A DNA stretch of 64,000 bases, from the NCBI RefSeq assembly GCF_000829415.1, contig NZ_AP014637.1, positions 1,934,001 through 1,998,000 of the forward strand, given 5' to 3'. The notes under the pieces are model-generated. The model had not been told where the DNA came from, ran no database searches, and saw only the letters and a list, made by a program, of their open reading frames with translations. Positions 1 to 7,545 of the stretch are shown one piece after another. Position 1 is the stretch's first letter; every line of letters begins with the position of its first letter. The position numbers were made by a program, and so were the translations under genes. The DNA comes from Pseudomonas sp. StFLB209. GTDB lineage: Bacteria; Pseudomonadota; Gammaproteobacteria; Pseudomonadales; Pseudomonadaceae.

Positions 1-2
1 AG

Positions 3-770
3 ACCGTCCGTGCGTTGATTGTCCACTCCGCTGAGTGGACTGAGCGCATGAAGCTAGACTTCCTCAGAGGAAACGCCAAGGGGTCGTATGAAAACCTCGT
101 GCGTACCTGCGGGTTCGGTGTGCCCGACATTGGGCGAGCGCTGTGGAGTGCTTCCAACACTCTGACCCTCATCGTCGAAGATGAACTGAAGCCCTATACC
201 CGCGTGCAATCCAAGCCGCCCACTGCCTTCGACATGCATCTTCACCAGTTGCCATGGCCGAAAGAGGCTTTGATCGACCTAGGCGAGACCGAAGTTGAAA
301 TGCGTGTCACCCTGTCGTACTTCATCGAGCCCAACCCCGGGGTAGCTGAGCGCGGTCTAAAGGGGCGCTATCGCTACGAATCACATGGGCTTCGCTTCCA
401 GGTAAGCCGCCCCAACGAAGACGTGATTGATTTCCGCCACCGGATTAACAAGCGGGCTCGCGATGAGGAAGAGGGGCTTCCGATTGTCTCCAGCGCATCG
501 GACGACCGCTGGTTGATTGGCGTGAATGCGCGCCATCGCGGCTCTCTTCATTCGGATGTGTGGCAAGGCCCAGCCTCAGACCTGGCAGGCCTGGGCATAC
601 TCGGTGTCTACCCCGCCCCAGGATGGTGGAAGGCCCTGGTATCGAAGAAGCGATTCCATGATAAGGCTCGATACAGTCTGGTCGTCTCGATCAAAACACA
701 GCAAACTGAAATAGACCTGTACAACGCGGTGACTACCGAGATCGTGAACAGAGCGGCCATTACTGTCTGA
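3..770 (+). CDS. Subtilisin-like S8 family peptidase, C-terminal part (IetS-like)
   Basis: The frame is open from the first bases of the window (codons for TVRALIVHSAEWTERMK), so this is the 3' part of a gene that starts upstream; the TTG at position 15 is not a credible start. The segment with ALIVHSAEWT followed by YENLVRTCGFGVPD resembles the region just after the catalytic GTS motif in large S8 peptidases paired with an AAA ATPase in IetAS-type defence systems. The catalytic serine, histidine and aspartate would lie outside the window, so activity cannot be judged. About 255 residues are visible, ending in a beta-rich tail. Assignment is from recalled family resemblance; the IetA-like ATPase would be expected upstream. 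Confidence 0.65.
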   Translation, partial: TVRALIVHSAEWTERMKLDFLRGNAKGSYENLVRTCGFGVPDIGRALWSASNTLTLIVEDELKPYTRVQSKPPTAFDMHLHQLPWPKEALIDLGETEVEMRVTLSYFIEPNPGVAERGLKGRYRYESHGLRFQVSRPNEDVIDFRHRINKRARDEEEGLPIVSSASDDRWLIGVNARHRGSLHSDVWQGPASDLAGLGILGVYPAPGWWKALVSKKRFHDKARYSLVVSIKTQQTEIDLYNAVTTEIVNRAAITV

Positions 771-1214
771 TCGCGCCTTGAAACGAGCTCCGAAACGAAT
801 GGCCTGGGGATAGTACGCTTCCATCGAGCCAGCGCTTGCCCCACCAAGGTAGCAAGCGCTGAGCCACATGCCGATCCCAAACAAAGCTCTGTACCTACCA
901 CTGCCTATGCAGGTAAGTAAATACAACTATTTCAGTGTGGCGTGGCGGCAAATCCACCGATTGACACGGGCCCTACCGGGCCTTTTGTTTTTCACTCTGC
1001 ACTGGTGGGCATTTACGTCCTATCAGTCGCGCATCGGTAAAGACCCGACGGTGCGGCCCTTCGCTCCCGTGTACGCCCCAGATAACAAGGGCGATAGCCA
1101 TTAAACAGCAGCCGAGAAATGGGGCCAGATTCTTCTGCTTTACCCCACGCGCTAGTTGCCATCTCCGCGCTGTTACCCGTAGGCTCCGATTGCAAATAGC
1201 CATCAGGAGCCTAA
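771..1214. other. Intergenic stretch with no convincing gene
   Basis: There are 444 bases between the S8 peptidase and the GIY-YIG gene. Short open frames exist on both strands (for example 868-1104 plus), but none has a recognisable protein or good ribosome binding site. It contains a terminator-like hairpin at 969-992. Confidence 0.5.
969..992 (+). terminator. Possible rho-independent terminator
   Basis: A short stem GGCCC/GGGCC with a TACC loop is followed by TTTTGTTTTT. It sits 200 bases after the S8 peptidase stop, so which transcript it ends is uncertain. Confidence 0.4.
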
Positions 1215-1931
1215 ATGGACCGGGAAGCAATCGAACATGCCAGGCGGCTGAAGAGCACCATGCAGGCCGCGATTGATGCTGGGCTGATCCGAACCCGACA
1301 GCAGCTACTCGCAGTGGCCGCAAGCAACGACCTGAGCGTCACGCGTAACGGTCGTGACTACGCCGGCTTCCTCTGCAAGAGCGGAAAGCGGCTCAGAGTC
1401 CGATTCGACTTCAAAGACCGTCCGCCGTCAGACCCTGAGAAAATCTTGCGTCGGACGGAAACAGCCGGCTACTGGATCTACGCGCTGACCGCACAGAGCG
1501 GTGACGGTATGCGTAAAGCCTGTTACATCGGCCAGGCAGCTAACCTGCACAAGCGCCTGCGAGAGCATTTTAATCACACCAGAGTGGGGCACAGCTCGTA
1601 CGCGCTATTTGAATGGGCAAAACATGAGCAGGTGGAGGTTCGCGCTGCCGTGCTGACTTGGGTCGCAGGAACCCAAAGCAATGCAACTTTCTTTGAAGGT
1701 TATTGGCTAGAGCGTGCGCTGAAGGCCGGATTTGAGGCGCCTGACGTCCACAACTGGGGAAGGCTCCCTAAGCCCGAAAGCTTACCTGGCCAGCCAATGA
1801 GTTGGCCGGTGACAGAGGTACAAGCCAAGTCGATACCGCTCGCCGAGATCATCATGAAAAAGCTTACCCTGCAGCCACTGTATGCCAAAGAGGCGCCTCC
1901 TCATCAGGCCGAAATAGATTTCGACACATGA
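1215..1931 (+). CDS. GIY-YIG nuclease-domain protein
   Basis: A 238-residue protein. Residues 86-91 (YWIYAL) and 103-108 (CYIGQA) match the two GIY-YIG strands; Arg114/116 and His118 in LHKRLREHF, Glu161 in FFEGYWLERAL and Asn180 in DVHNWG fit the conserved Arg, His, metal-binding Glu and Asn positions, so the nuclease core looks intact. Residues 24-62 (TRQQLLAVAASNDLSVTRNG then RDY) resemble the segment that follows the relaxase domain in some mobilisation proteins, which may be a DNA-binding or adaptor module. The start follows CAGGAGCCTAA. It stands alone in its transcription direction inside the accessory block. A role in DNA cleavage during defence or mobile-element biology is inferred from fold and context only. 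Confidence 0.7.
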   Translation: MDREAIEHARRLKSTMQAAIDAGLIRTRQQLLAVAASNDLSVTRNGRDYAGFLCKSGKRLRVRFDFKDRPPSDPEKILRRTETAGYWIYALTAQSGDGMRKACYIGQAANLHKRLREHFNHTRVGHSSYALFEWAKHEQVEVRAAVLTWVAGTQSNATFFEGYWLERALKAGFEAPDVHNWGRLPKPESLPGQPMSWPVTEVQAKSIPLAEIIMKKLTLQPLYAKEAPPHQAEIDFDT

Positions 1932-1991
1932 GAAGGGCATTCCAGCCCTATAGCTGTGTACTCAGTCCCCTTGTCTGTTGGCGCCGATGTG

Positions 1992-2029
1992 GAACTGACC
2001 CAATTGTGGAAAGACTCGTGACCCAGTCT
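1992..2029 (+). repeat. Paired TGACCC motif, copy A
   Basis: TGACCC occurs at 1996 and again at 2019, a 23-bp phase. Copies with the same phase occur at 6961-6998 (same orientation) and 7042-7079 (inverted). Over 38 positions A and the inverted copy agree at roughly two thirds. This pattern resembles transposase-binding repeats at element ends. Confidence 0.45.
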
Positions 2030-2085
2030 GATTCATCCCGAACCACTACCTGTGTTGAATTTATGCCGATCTGGAGATAGGTTAG

Positions 2086-2271
2086 TCTGGCGTCGGCACA
2101 TGGGGCACTTCGACGTCAGCCGCAACACTTTACGTCACAGACGGACAACCATTCTGTCCCAAATGTGGTACGCCAATCGTTCGACAATTGCACGGCTGGG
2201 AGACCAAGACTCGTTTTTACAATAGCAACCATCCGTTCCTATGCGGATGCGGTGCCTCTTGCGGCTATTAA
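2086..2271 (+). pseudogene. Zinc-ribbon protein fragment without a start codon
   Basis: The frame ending at the TAA at 2269-2271 encodes a C-terminal segment with PFCPKCGTP and, after about 20 residues, LCGCGASCGY, giving a typical pair of metal-binding cysteine knuckles. The frame is closed upstream by TAG at 2083-2085 and has no ATG, GTG or TTG, so it is either the tail of a decayed gene or needs a frameshift (an ATG at 2100 lies in another frame). No specific family was recognised. Confidence 0.35.
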
Positions 2272-2288
2272 CATTGTAGCCGACGACT

Positions 2289-2326
2289 GAACTAACCTAA
2301 CCCAATTCCTTGGGTTAGGTTAGTTC
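2289..2326. terminator. Perfect 16-bp inverted repeat, possible bidirectional terminator
   Basis: GAACTAACCTAACCCA (2289-2304), loop ATTCCT, then its exact complement at 2311-2326. It lies between the plus-strand zinc-ribbon fragment and the stop of the minus-strand Hsp90-like gene. There is no T-run, so it may instead be an element end or a structured RNA. Confidence 0.45.
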
Positions 2327-2363
2327 GGGTCATCTGAAGGCAGATTTGAGATGGCGATTTATG

Positions 2364-4712
2364 TCAGTCTGTCGAATCAATAATGGGGCCTCTGTTCACT
2401 GGATCGTGGTGCATCAGCAGATCGAACCTCACATAAAACTCGACCGGCCCATCCGATACTTGAAAGCAATCCGTCAATGCTGCCGGTACGGGAATAAGAA
2501 TGCGGTTGTTGGCAACGATAGTTGTTGTCGTAAGTGCGCTGCCACCTGCGTCACCGGCGCTGCGAAGGCCACGAAGTTCGATGTCGTAGTAGAGGCTAAT
2601 TCCCGAGTTTGCTCCCGAGAAGAGATAAACGATACGACGCCCAGCCCATGCAACTTGGGTTGAGTGAGGCCATTTGAAGAATTCAAGCTCTTGATGGAAT
2701 AGTCGATCAGATAATGCCAGGAACATTTTGTAATTGTTGAGGTGCGGTAGCTCCTGATCGGTTGTCAACAAACGCTCATCAATGGTGGTGTCAACGCGCA
2801 GGATTGGTGAGCCTGCAACTGGAACTGCAACGGGTTGGCCCATGGCGGGAGGTACCGCTGCGCTAATGACGTCAGACAACACCTCTTCGACCGTTCCGAC
2901 TTGGCGCAGGGTCACGTGTTGAGTCTGCACCGCTGTCGCTGCGACGGCTGCTTTCAGAATTTGGGTGATTTCAACCTCGCCACTCAAATAGTCGGCAATA
3001 AGTGGTTCGAGTGCACCGTAGTCGTCACGATCAAGTCGATAAAGCTCCCGCTTGCGCTCAAGGGATCTTTGGAGGGCATCCAGTCCCGATCGCTGAGAGC
3101 TGGGCACGAATGACTGTATGTGAGAATAGATATGCACCCTGACCAGATCCTTGGTGAAGCTATCCAAAAGCTCAAAGGAAGTTTGAATATGTCCAAGTAC
3201 CGCTCGCAGTGGAGCCCACTTTCTGGAAAGCGTGATGGTGACCTGATCACCAATAATTTTGGTAGTAAGAGGGACACCGTGTGTGATCTCTGCCCAGATG
3301 ATCTTCACATCATCGAGCATATAGTCGTTTCGCAGTACCTTCACCAAAGCAAACGTCAAGCTGACCTCGTCGCGTGTAAGCTCGCTAGGCTCGTACTCCT
3401 TCGTCACCGTTGCATGGTTAGGAATACTTGGCACTTTTAGAATTTGGCTTAAATAACGGCGCTGTAATTCCCGACGAGGCTGGCTTTGGCTTATCCGCAG
3501 CAGTGGGATATCTGAGCCCGAAAACATTTTGATCAGGTCTGGGTCAGTCCCGTCATAGGACTGTAGTTCCAAACCAGCGAAGTGGGTTTCAAGCATCCCC
3601 AATTCGATCTGATCCTCACCATCCTGTACCTGGATCTTGATCCGTTTAGCCAATTCTGTGCGGTTGGAAGCCACGACGTGCTGCTGAAACGCCACGAGGC
3701 TGTCCGCAATAGGGTGGACGGAGAGGAGTTCAGTCAGGTGACGCTCCAATGGTGCAAATATTCTGGACGCCTCAGCAATGGACTCACGAGTGAGGGCCTC
3801 GCGGCCGGCGGTAGGCACCAGAAAGGGTAAATCTGCCACCCCGCCCAACTGATAAGTGCTTCCAACAGGCAGTGGTGCGAGTCCAAAGCTAGAACGAAGC
3901 CCCATTATTGAGCCCATTCCGTTTCGAAGACACATTGACCCTTTGATCGGAGTACCGTCAAGGCTGAAATCGCTGCACTGAACACCGACTCCGACTCCAC
4001 TGGAAATGTAAGCTTCCAGCTCAAATGCCAGCGCATCCGCTTGCACTTTGATCTTGCCGATGGACTGCCATCCCACAATCCCAATTGACGCCATTTGATC
4101 TTGCTGGCTCACCAGCTCATCGTTGATGAAAACTGGAACAGGCAGAAATTTCACGAACTGGCCCACGTAGGCTTTCAGCCCCTCCAAGTCGAGGTGGGCA
4201 TTCCCGTCGAGTGTTGCCAAAATGCTAGTACCAACAGGAATAGAACTATCCAACTCTTCAAAGCTAATGCAGTCTTGACCAATCTTTAGATTACTTTTCT
4301 GTGCGGTCGTGCGATAGCCGATCTCTTCGCCTAAAGTCCTAGTCGTCACGCTGAGTTCAGCACATACACCGAAGTTAGCCATCGCACCAATACCGAAGGT
4401 GCCAATGACCCCGGCTTTACGCGCGCTTTCCGTATTTTTGCCGGACGAACCTGCTCTCCAGAAGTTGTCTCGCAACACGGATTCGGACATCCCGATGCCA
4501 TTATCTGTAATGGAAATCGTTCCGAGGCCCACCTTGACTTCGATTAGATACTCCGCAAGAGGTTTTCCCTCTGCGTCAGCTCTCATGAGGACGGCGTCGT
4601 AGCTGTTCTGGACATTTTCCCGAACCATGGCGAACGGCGAGTCGTAGATCTGCTTGGAGAGGATCTCAAGCACGCGGTCAGTCTCAACCTGAAAAGGAAT
4701 ACTCATCGACAT
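2364..4712 (-). CDS. Hsp90-like (GHKL) ATPase of a two-gene accessory operon
   Basis: A 782-residue protein with an N-terminal GHKL ATP-binding fold: Glu32 and Asn36 in RENVQNSYDA (catalytic base and Mg ligand of the N box), Asp70 in ITDNGIGM (G1) and GTFGIGA at 104-110 (lid glycines). Near residue 305 the segment LVPTAGREALTRES resembles the Hsp90 middle-domain loop carrying the catalytic arginine. The C-terminal half has no family I can name. No signal peptide or membrane segment, so it is predicted cytoplasmic. Its ATG lies 2 nt after the stop of the metallophosphoesterase, with AAGG just upstream, implying translational coupling. It is longer than typical HtpG and differs throughout, so a housekeeping chaperone is unlikely. 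A phage-defence role is inferred from gene pairing and location. Confidence 0.75.
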   Translation of the reverse strand: MSMSIPFQVETDRVLEILSKQIYDSPFAMVRENVQNSYDAVLMRADAEGKPLAEYLIEVKVGLGTISITDNGIGMSESVLRDNFWRAGSSGKNTESARKAGVIGTFGIGAMANFGVCAELSVTTRTLGEEIGYRTTAQKSNLKIGQDCISFEELDSSIPVGTSILATLDGNAHLDLEGLKAYVGQFVKFLPVPVFINDELVSQQDQMASIGIVGWQSIGKIKVQADALAFELEAYISSGVGVGVQCSDFSLDGTPIKGSMCLRNGMGSIMGLRSSFGLAPLPVGSTYQLGGVADLPFLVPTAGREALTRESIAEASRIFAPLERHLTELLSVHPIADSLVAFQQHVVASNRTELAKRIKIQVQDGEDQIELGMLETHFAGLELQSYDGTDPDLIKMFSGSDIPLLRISQSQPRRELQRRYLSQILKVPSIPNHATVTKEYEPSELTRDEVSLTFALVKVLRNDYMLDDVKIIWAEITHGVPLTTKIIGDQVTITLSRKWAPLRAVLGHIQTSFELLDSFTKDLVRVHIYSHIQSFVPSSQRSGLDALQRSLERKRELYRLDRDDYGALEPLIADYLSGEVEITQILKAAVAATAVQTQHVTLRQVGTVEEVLSDVISAAVPPAMGQPVAVPVAGSPILRVDTTIDERLLTTDQELPHLNNYKMFLALSDRLFHQELEFFKWPHSTQVAWAGRRIVYLFSGANSGISLYYDIELRGLRSAGDAGGSALTTTTIVANNRILIPVPAALTDCFQVSDGPVEFYVRFDLLMHHDPVNRGPIIDSTD

Positions 4713-4714
4713 GT

Positions 4715-6166
4715 TTACTTACCTTTTACGATTGCTTGAGAGATTTCTATACGCTGCACAACTGCAAGCTCCTTGCAGTCCCGCGCAAAGGTTGAGGAGA
4801 TTAGTGCACGGAGCGAAGACCAATCTCCCAGAGCCTCGTAGGCGTCACATAGCAGTAGAAAGTCTGATGATGATGAGGGAGGGCTGAACACCCTGATCGC
4901 CTCTTTCCAATTCTCTGCGAAGGAAAGTGCGGTAGCCGCGATTTGCCTAGCCCACGGATCGTTTAGGTGTATGCGAACCAACTCAAACGCATCTGCATGA
5001 AGCCCTTGATGAATAAGTTGATCGGCCTTGCTGGCAGCATCGAAAGCGGATCGTCCCTGAGTCCGCTGCTGTGCGAGCTTAAATTTCATGGAGCTGCCAC
5101 CGAACTCGGTAACGTAGCCCCTTTCCCAGATCGGTGAGCTGAAATCCGAGTTACTCATCGCCCTGACGTGAATGGTGCCGATCCCATTATCCTGATCAAG
5201 GACTACGAGGTTGTAGGCTCGCATCCGGCCACTGGGCAAAGAGCGAGGGCCACCGCAAAGTGTACCGGCGCTTATCACGGAAATTTGGCGATGGCTGTCT
5301 GCCGAGAAACGATTTTCAAGGAGTTCCGGGCGGTGCTGATGACCGTGCATGCCAATGGAGCAATTTGCATCCATGAGATGACGCAAAAAGCCCGAATCAA
5401 TGTAGTCATTTTCTTTAGGCCCTCCCTGAATGCTGTGGTGCCAAGTGCCAATGATCAGACGACCATCCTTGACCAGCGGGCTCACTTTATCCATTGCCTC
5501 TGTGATGGCCTCTACCGAAATATGGCCGGTACGGTTGTACAGGTCGTTGTCATGGCAGCTTGAAAACCCGACGATGCAAACGCCCAGGTTTGGAAAATCA
5601 TGGATAGCGTATTGCTCTTCCGGTACGAGTGAAAACTTGCGTTCTCCGTTGTAAAACCGTTCGTAAAATTTTGCATAAGGTTCGAGGCGCTGGTGGTAAA
5701 GCGTCTGGTTTGCAACTCGTAGCACCTCAAACGCGTCAAGATTCAACCTTAAGTTCGAATCAGGTTCCATCATCTGGCGGGCGAGAGCTTTCTTGGCGCT
5801 TGCTTCTTCCGGCATGGGAATGCGCTCCAGAGCCCTGCTAACGTGAGGCATGCTGATGTCGTGGTTGCCCGGAACCAGAATGACGCGCTCTCTGTCGCCG
5901 TCGTAAAATAGATCAGCAAGTCCCGCAAGCGTTTCGTAGGCTTCGTCGTACTGCTTTGCGAGCTTGGCGTCACCATCAGTATCTGTACCGCTGACGCCAT
6001 AAACGATATCACCGCTGATAACTGCTAGGTCGGGCTTGGGAATTTCTTCAGAAGCGGTGTATCGATCCATATCCCGGCGAAGCGAGGAAAGCAAAGTTCC
6101 AGTCCGTATCCGGCTTTCAGCGTCCCTGTGTAGATCCGACAGATGCATGATGGTGGTCGTAGGCAT
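4715..6166 (-). CDS. Calcineurin-like metallophosphoesterase with TPR-like tail
   Basis: A 483-residue protein with all blocks of the dinuclear-metal phosphoesterase fold: Asp11 and His13 in HLSDLH, GD at 52-53 (VISGDIVYG), GNHD at 100-103, then GTWHHS and GMHGHQH further on. The last 110 residues (from about TQGRSAFDAASKADQLI) look like helical TPR-like hairpins and may bind the partner protein. I chose the ATG at 6166 because an in-frame TTG seven codons upstream has no better ribosome site and the family begins near MHLSDLH. The substrate could be DNA, RNA or a nucleotide. It is the first gene of the operon with the Hsp90-like ATPase. Codon use and base composition look less GC-rich than the core genes to the right. 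Confidence 0.8.
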   Translation of the reverse strand: MPTTTIMHLSDLHRDAESRIRTGTLLSSLRRDMDRYTASEEIPKPDLAVISGDIVYGVSGTDTDGDAKLAKQYDEAYETLAGLADLFYDGDRERVILVPGNHDISMPHVSRALERIPMPEEASAKKALARQMMEPDSNLRLNLDAFEVLRVANQTLYHQRLEPYAKFYERFYNGERKFSLVPEEQYAIHDFPNLGVCIVGFSSCHDNDLYNRTGHISVEAITEAMDKVSPLVKDGRLIIGTWHHSIQGGPKENDYIDSGFLRHLMDANCSIGMHGHQHRPELLENRFSADSHRQISVISAGTLCGGPRSLPSGRMRAYNLVVLDQDNGIGTIHVRAMSNSDFSSPIWERGYVTEFGGSSMKFKLAQQRTQGRSAFDAASKADQLIHQGLHADAFELVRIHLNDPWARQIAATALSFAENWKEAIRVFSPPSSSSDFLLLCDAYEALGDWSSLRALISSTFARDCKELAVVQRIEISQAIVKGK

Positions 6167-6614
6167 AGGGTTGATCCGCGATTTCAAATTCAGGGGGATT
6201 AGTTACAACTCGCAGGGTGACAGACTGCAGGCGGCTCCTTCGCCGAGATCGCGGCGAAACGGGTATCTATTGGCTGCGCGCGCCAAGGTGAACGGTCGCT
6301 GGGCAAGTGCACTGCGACGGGGAAAGCAGGATGGGACTTGTGCGAAGTGCAGCAGACTCAGGCATTAAAATATCCATATTCGGGGATGGCCATCATCGGA
6401 TGCTTGTGACGGCTAGCGTATGCGCCTCGGCTCATTGTAGCCAAGTGATATCGCGCTTTGGGGCCAGTCTATTCTGAAAATTCGCTCCGAGAAGCTAGGG
6501 AAACTCCGAACAAGTTGCCCATCAGCCGGAAATGGACGGCCTGAGGATGCCGAAATGCCCGATTTTCAGCCGCCCATTACTGGAAAACCAAGGCAAAGCC
6601 TTGGTTTTCTGCCC
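6167..6614. other. Intergenic region upstream of the phosphoesterase operon
   Basis: About 450 bases containing the presumed operon promoter and the hairpin at 6584-6608. No convincing coding sequence or named element is visible. Confidence 0.5.
6584..6608 (-). terminator. Hairpin after IS5-type remnant
   Basis: AAAACCAAGGC and its complement flank a 3-nt loop, giving an 11-bp stem that ends in a short T-run when read leftward, just past the transposase fragment stop. Confidence 0.45.
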
Positions 6615-6902
6615 TCACGGGCGCACCTCTCCCGCAGCAGGCAATAATTGCCGGCGCACCATCCACAGATTCGACAGGGCAAACAGCATGGTCAGTTGTG
6701 CCGTGTTCTTGGCCAAGCCACGGAAGCGGGTTTTCACATAGCCGAATTGGCGCTTGATCACACGGAATGGATGTTCGACCTTCGCTCGCGCCTGCGCTTT
6801 GACCTTCTCGATCTTGCGTCTGGCTTTGTAGAGCACGCTGCGTTTGCTCAAGTGCTTGTAGGTGCTACGACGAGCCGCAATCTGCCAAATCTCCGGCCTT
6901 CC
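6615..6902 (-). pseudogene. IS5-family transposase, C-terminal remnant
   Basis: The reading frame is open from 6902 to the stop at 6615 and encodes the characteristic end of IS5-type DDE transposases: EIWQIAARRSTYKHL, then KVEHPFRVIKRQFGY and RFRGLAKNTAQL, including the Glu of the DDE triad (EHPFR). The N-terminal two thirds are missing and an in-frame TAA at 6903-6905 closes the fragment. It is therefore inactive debris marking past insertion near the phosphoesterase/Hsp90 operon. Confidence 0.8.
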
Positions 6903-6960
6903 TTAATGCTCCGGCCGCTTCTCCACGCCGGTATAACTCGCGTCTATTGGCACTGCCACC

Positions 6961-6998
6961 CAATTGACCCAGTGACCAAAGCCAGGCTGACCCAACAT
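6961..6998 (+). repeat. Paired TGACCC motif, copy B
   Basis: TGACCC at 6965 and 6988, again 23 bp apart, in the same orientation as copy A. Confidence 0.45.
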
Positions 6999-7041
6999 CA
7001 ATCGGTAAATATCTAGCGCTGATAATGGTTTAGCCGGAAGG

Positions 7042-7079
7042 AGCCTGGGTCAGTGAGATTTCGGTAACTGGGTCAGTCC
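7042..7079 (-). repeat. Paired TGACCC motif, copy C (inverted)
   Basis: GGGTCA at 7047 and 7070, 23 bp apart, the reverse complement of copies A and B. With copy A it forms inverted ends around 1992-7079; with copy B it forms a 119-bp inverted pair. Confidence 0.45.
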
Positions 7080-7269
7080 TGCGCTGGCGGCAATACGCAT
7101 TCAGAGCCGAGCTCGCTAGAAAACCCTACAATTAGGCAGCGTATTGGACTGTATGGATATCCAATAAAAGTAGCAAAAAACGCTATCATTGCTTATCGTT
7201 TGCTATCTTTTGTTATGGATACGAGATTTCGAGCAGATTTGACGGCTTTTATGGCCCTCTTTGAGTAGT

Positions 7270-7545
7270 TCATTTCGGGCTTTGGGTCGGTAATGGGTCG
7301 GAATTCAAAGAGTGATAGCTGTTCTCGATGGAAGAACTGAATACAGGCCCCATTGGCCAGGCTACAGGGTTTGAATCCTCCTCAATACGTCCAGCCAGCA
7401 GCATCTGGAATTGATCAGGGTAGTGACGCAAGAGAAATTTGGCATCACGTCGTATCCGCTCGGGCAACGATGTGTCTCGAGAAAGCTCAAGTAGAAACTC
7501 ACCCGTTTGGATGACTGCTCGGGTGCGTTCATTTGGCATAGACAT
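7270..7545 (-). CDS. BPSL0761-like small protein
   Basis: A 91-residue protein starting MSMPNERTRAVIQTGEF, with LSRDTSLPERIRRDAKFLLR, LAGRIEE and GPVFSSSIE, which matches from memory a family called BPSL0761. Family members are small cytoplasmic proteins of unknown function, common on accessory DNA of Pseudomonas and Burkholderia. An upstream extension to 7620 is open but lacks the family sequence, so I start at the ATG ending at 7545. No partner gene is adjacent. Confidence 0.65.
   Translation of the reverse strand: MSMPNERTRAVIQTGEFLLELSRDTSLPERIRRDAKFLLRHYPDQFQMLLAGRIEEDSNPVAWPMGPVFSSSIENSYHSLNSDPLPTQSPK

Larger units (their letters stand above)
1932..2363. other. Intergenic region with mobile-element debris
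   Basis: This 432-base gap holds a paired TGACCC motif (1992-2029), a start-less zinc-ribbon reading frame (2086-2271) and a perfect 16-bp hairpin (2289-2326), described separately. No intact gene was found. Confidence 0.5.
6903..7269. other. Intergenic region with element ends
   Basis: No gene was found. It carries two of the paired TGACCC motifs (6961-6998 and 7042-7079) and an AT-rich stretch near 7140-7250 with repeated GCTATC words. Confidence 0.5.

Noticed and set aside
868..1104. 78-codon plus-strand frame in the left intergenic gap
   Set aside because: Contains a terminator-like hairpin, no ribosome site or family.
2364..4712. Naming the Hsp90-like gene htpG
   Set aside because: Only the ATPase motifs and part of the middle domain match; length and C-terminus differ and it pairs with a phosphoesterase on accessory DNA.
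5745..5765. GTTCGAATC word resembling a tRNA T-loop
   Set aside because: It lies inside the metallophosphoesterase coding sequence and no cloverleaf can be formed around it.
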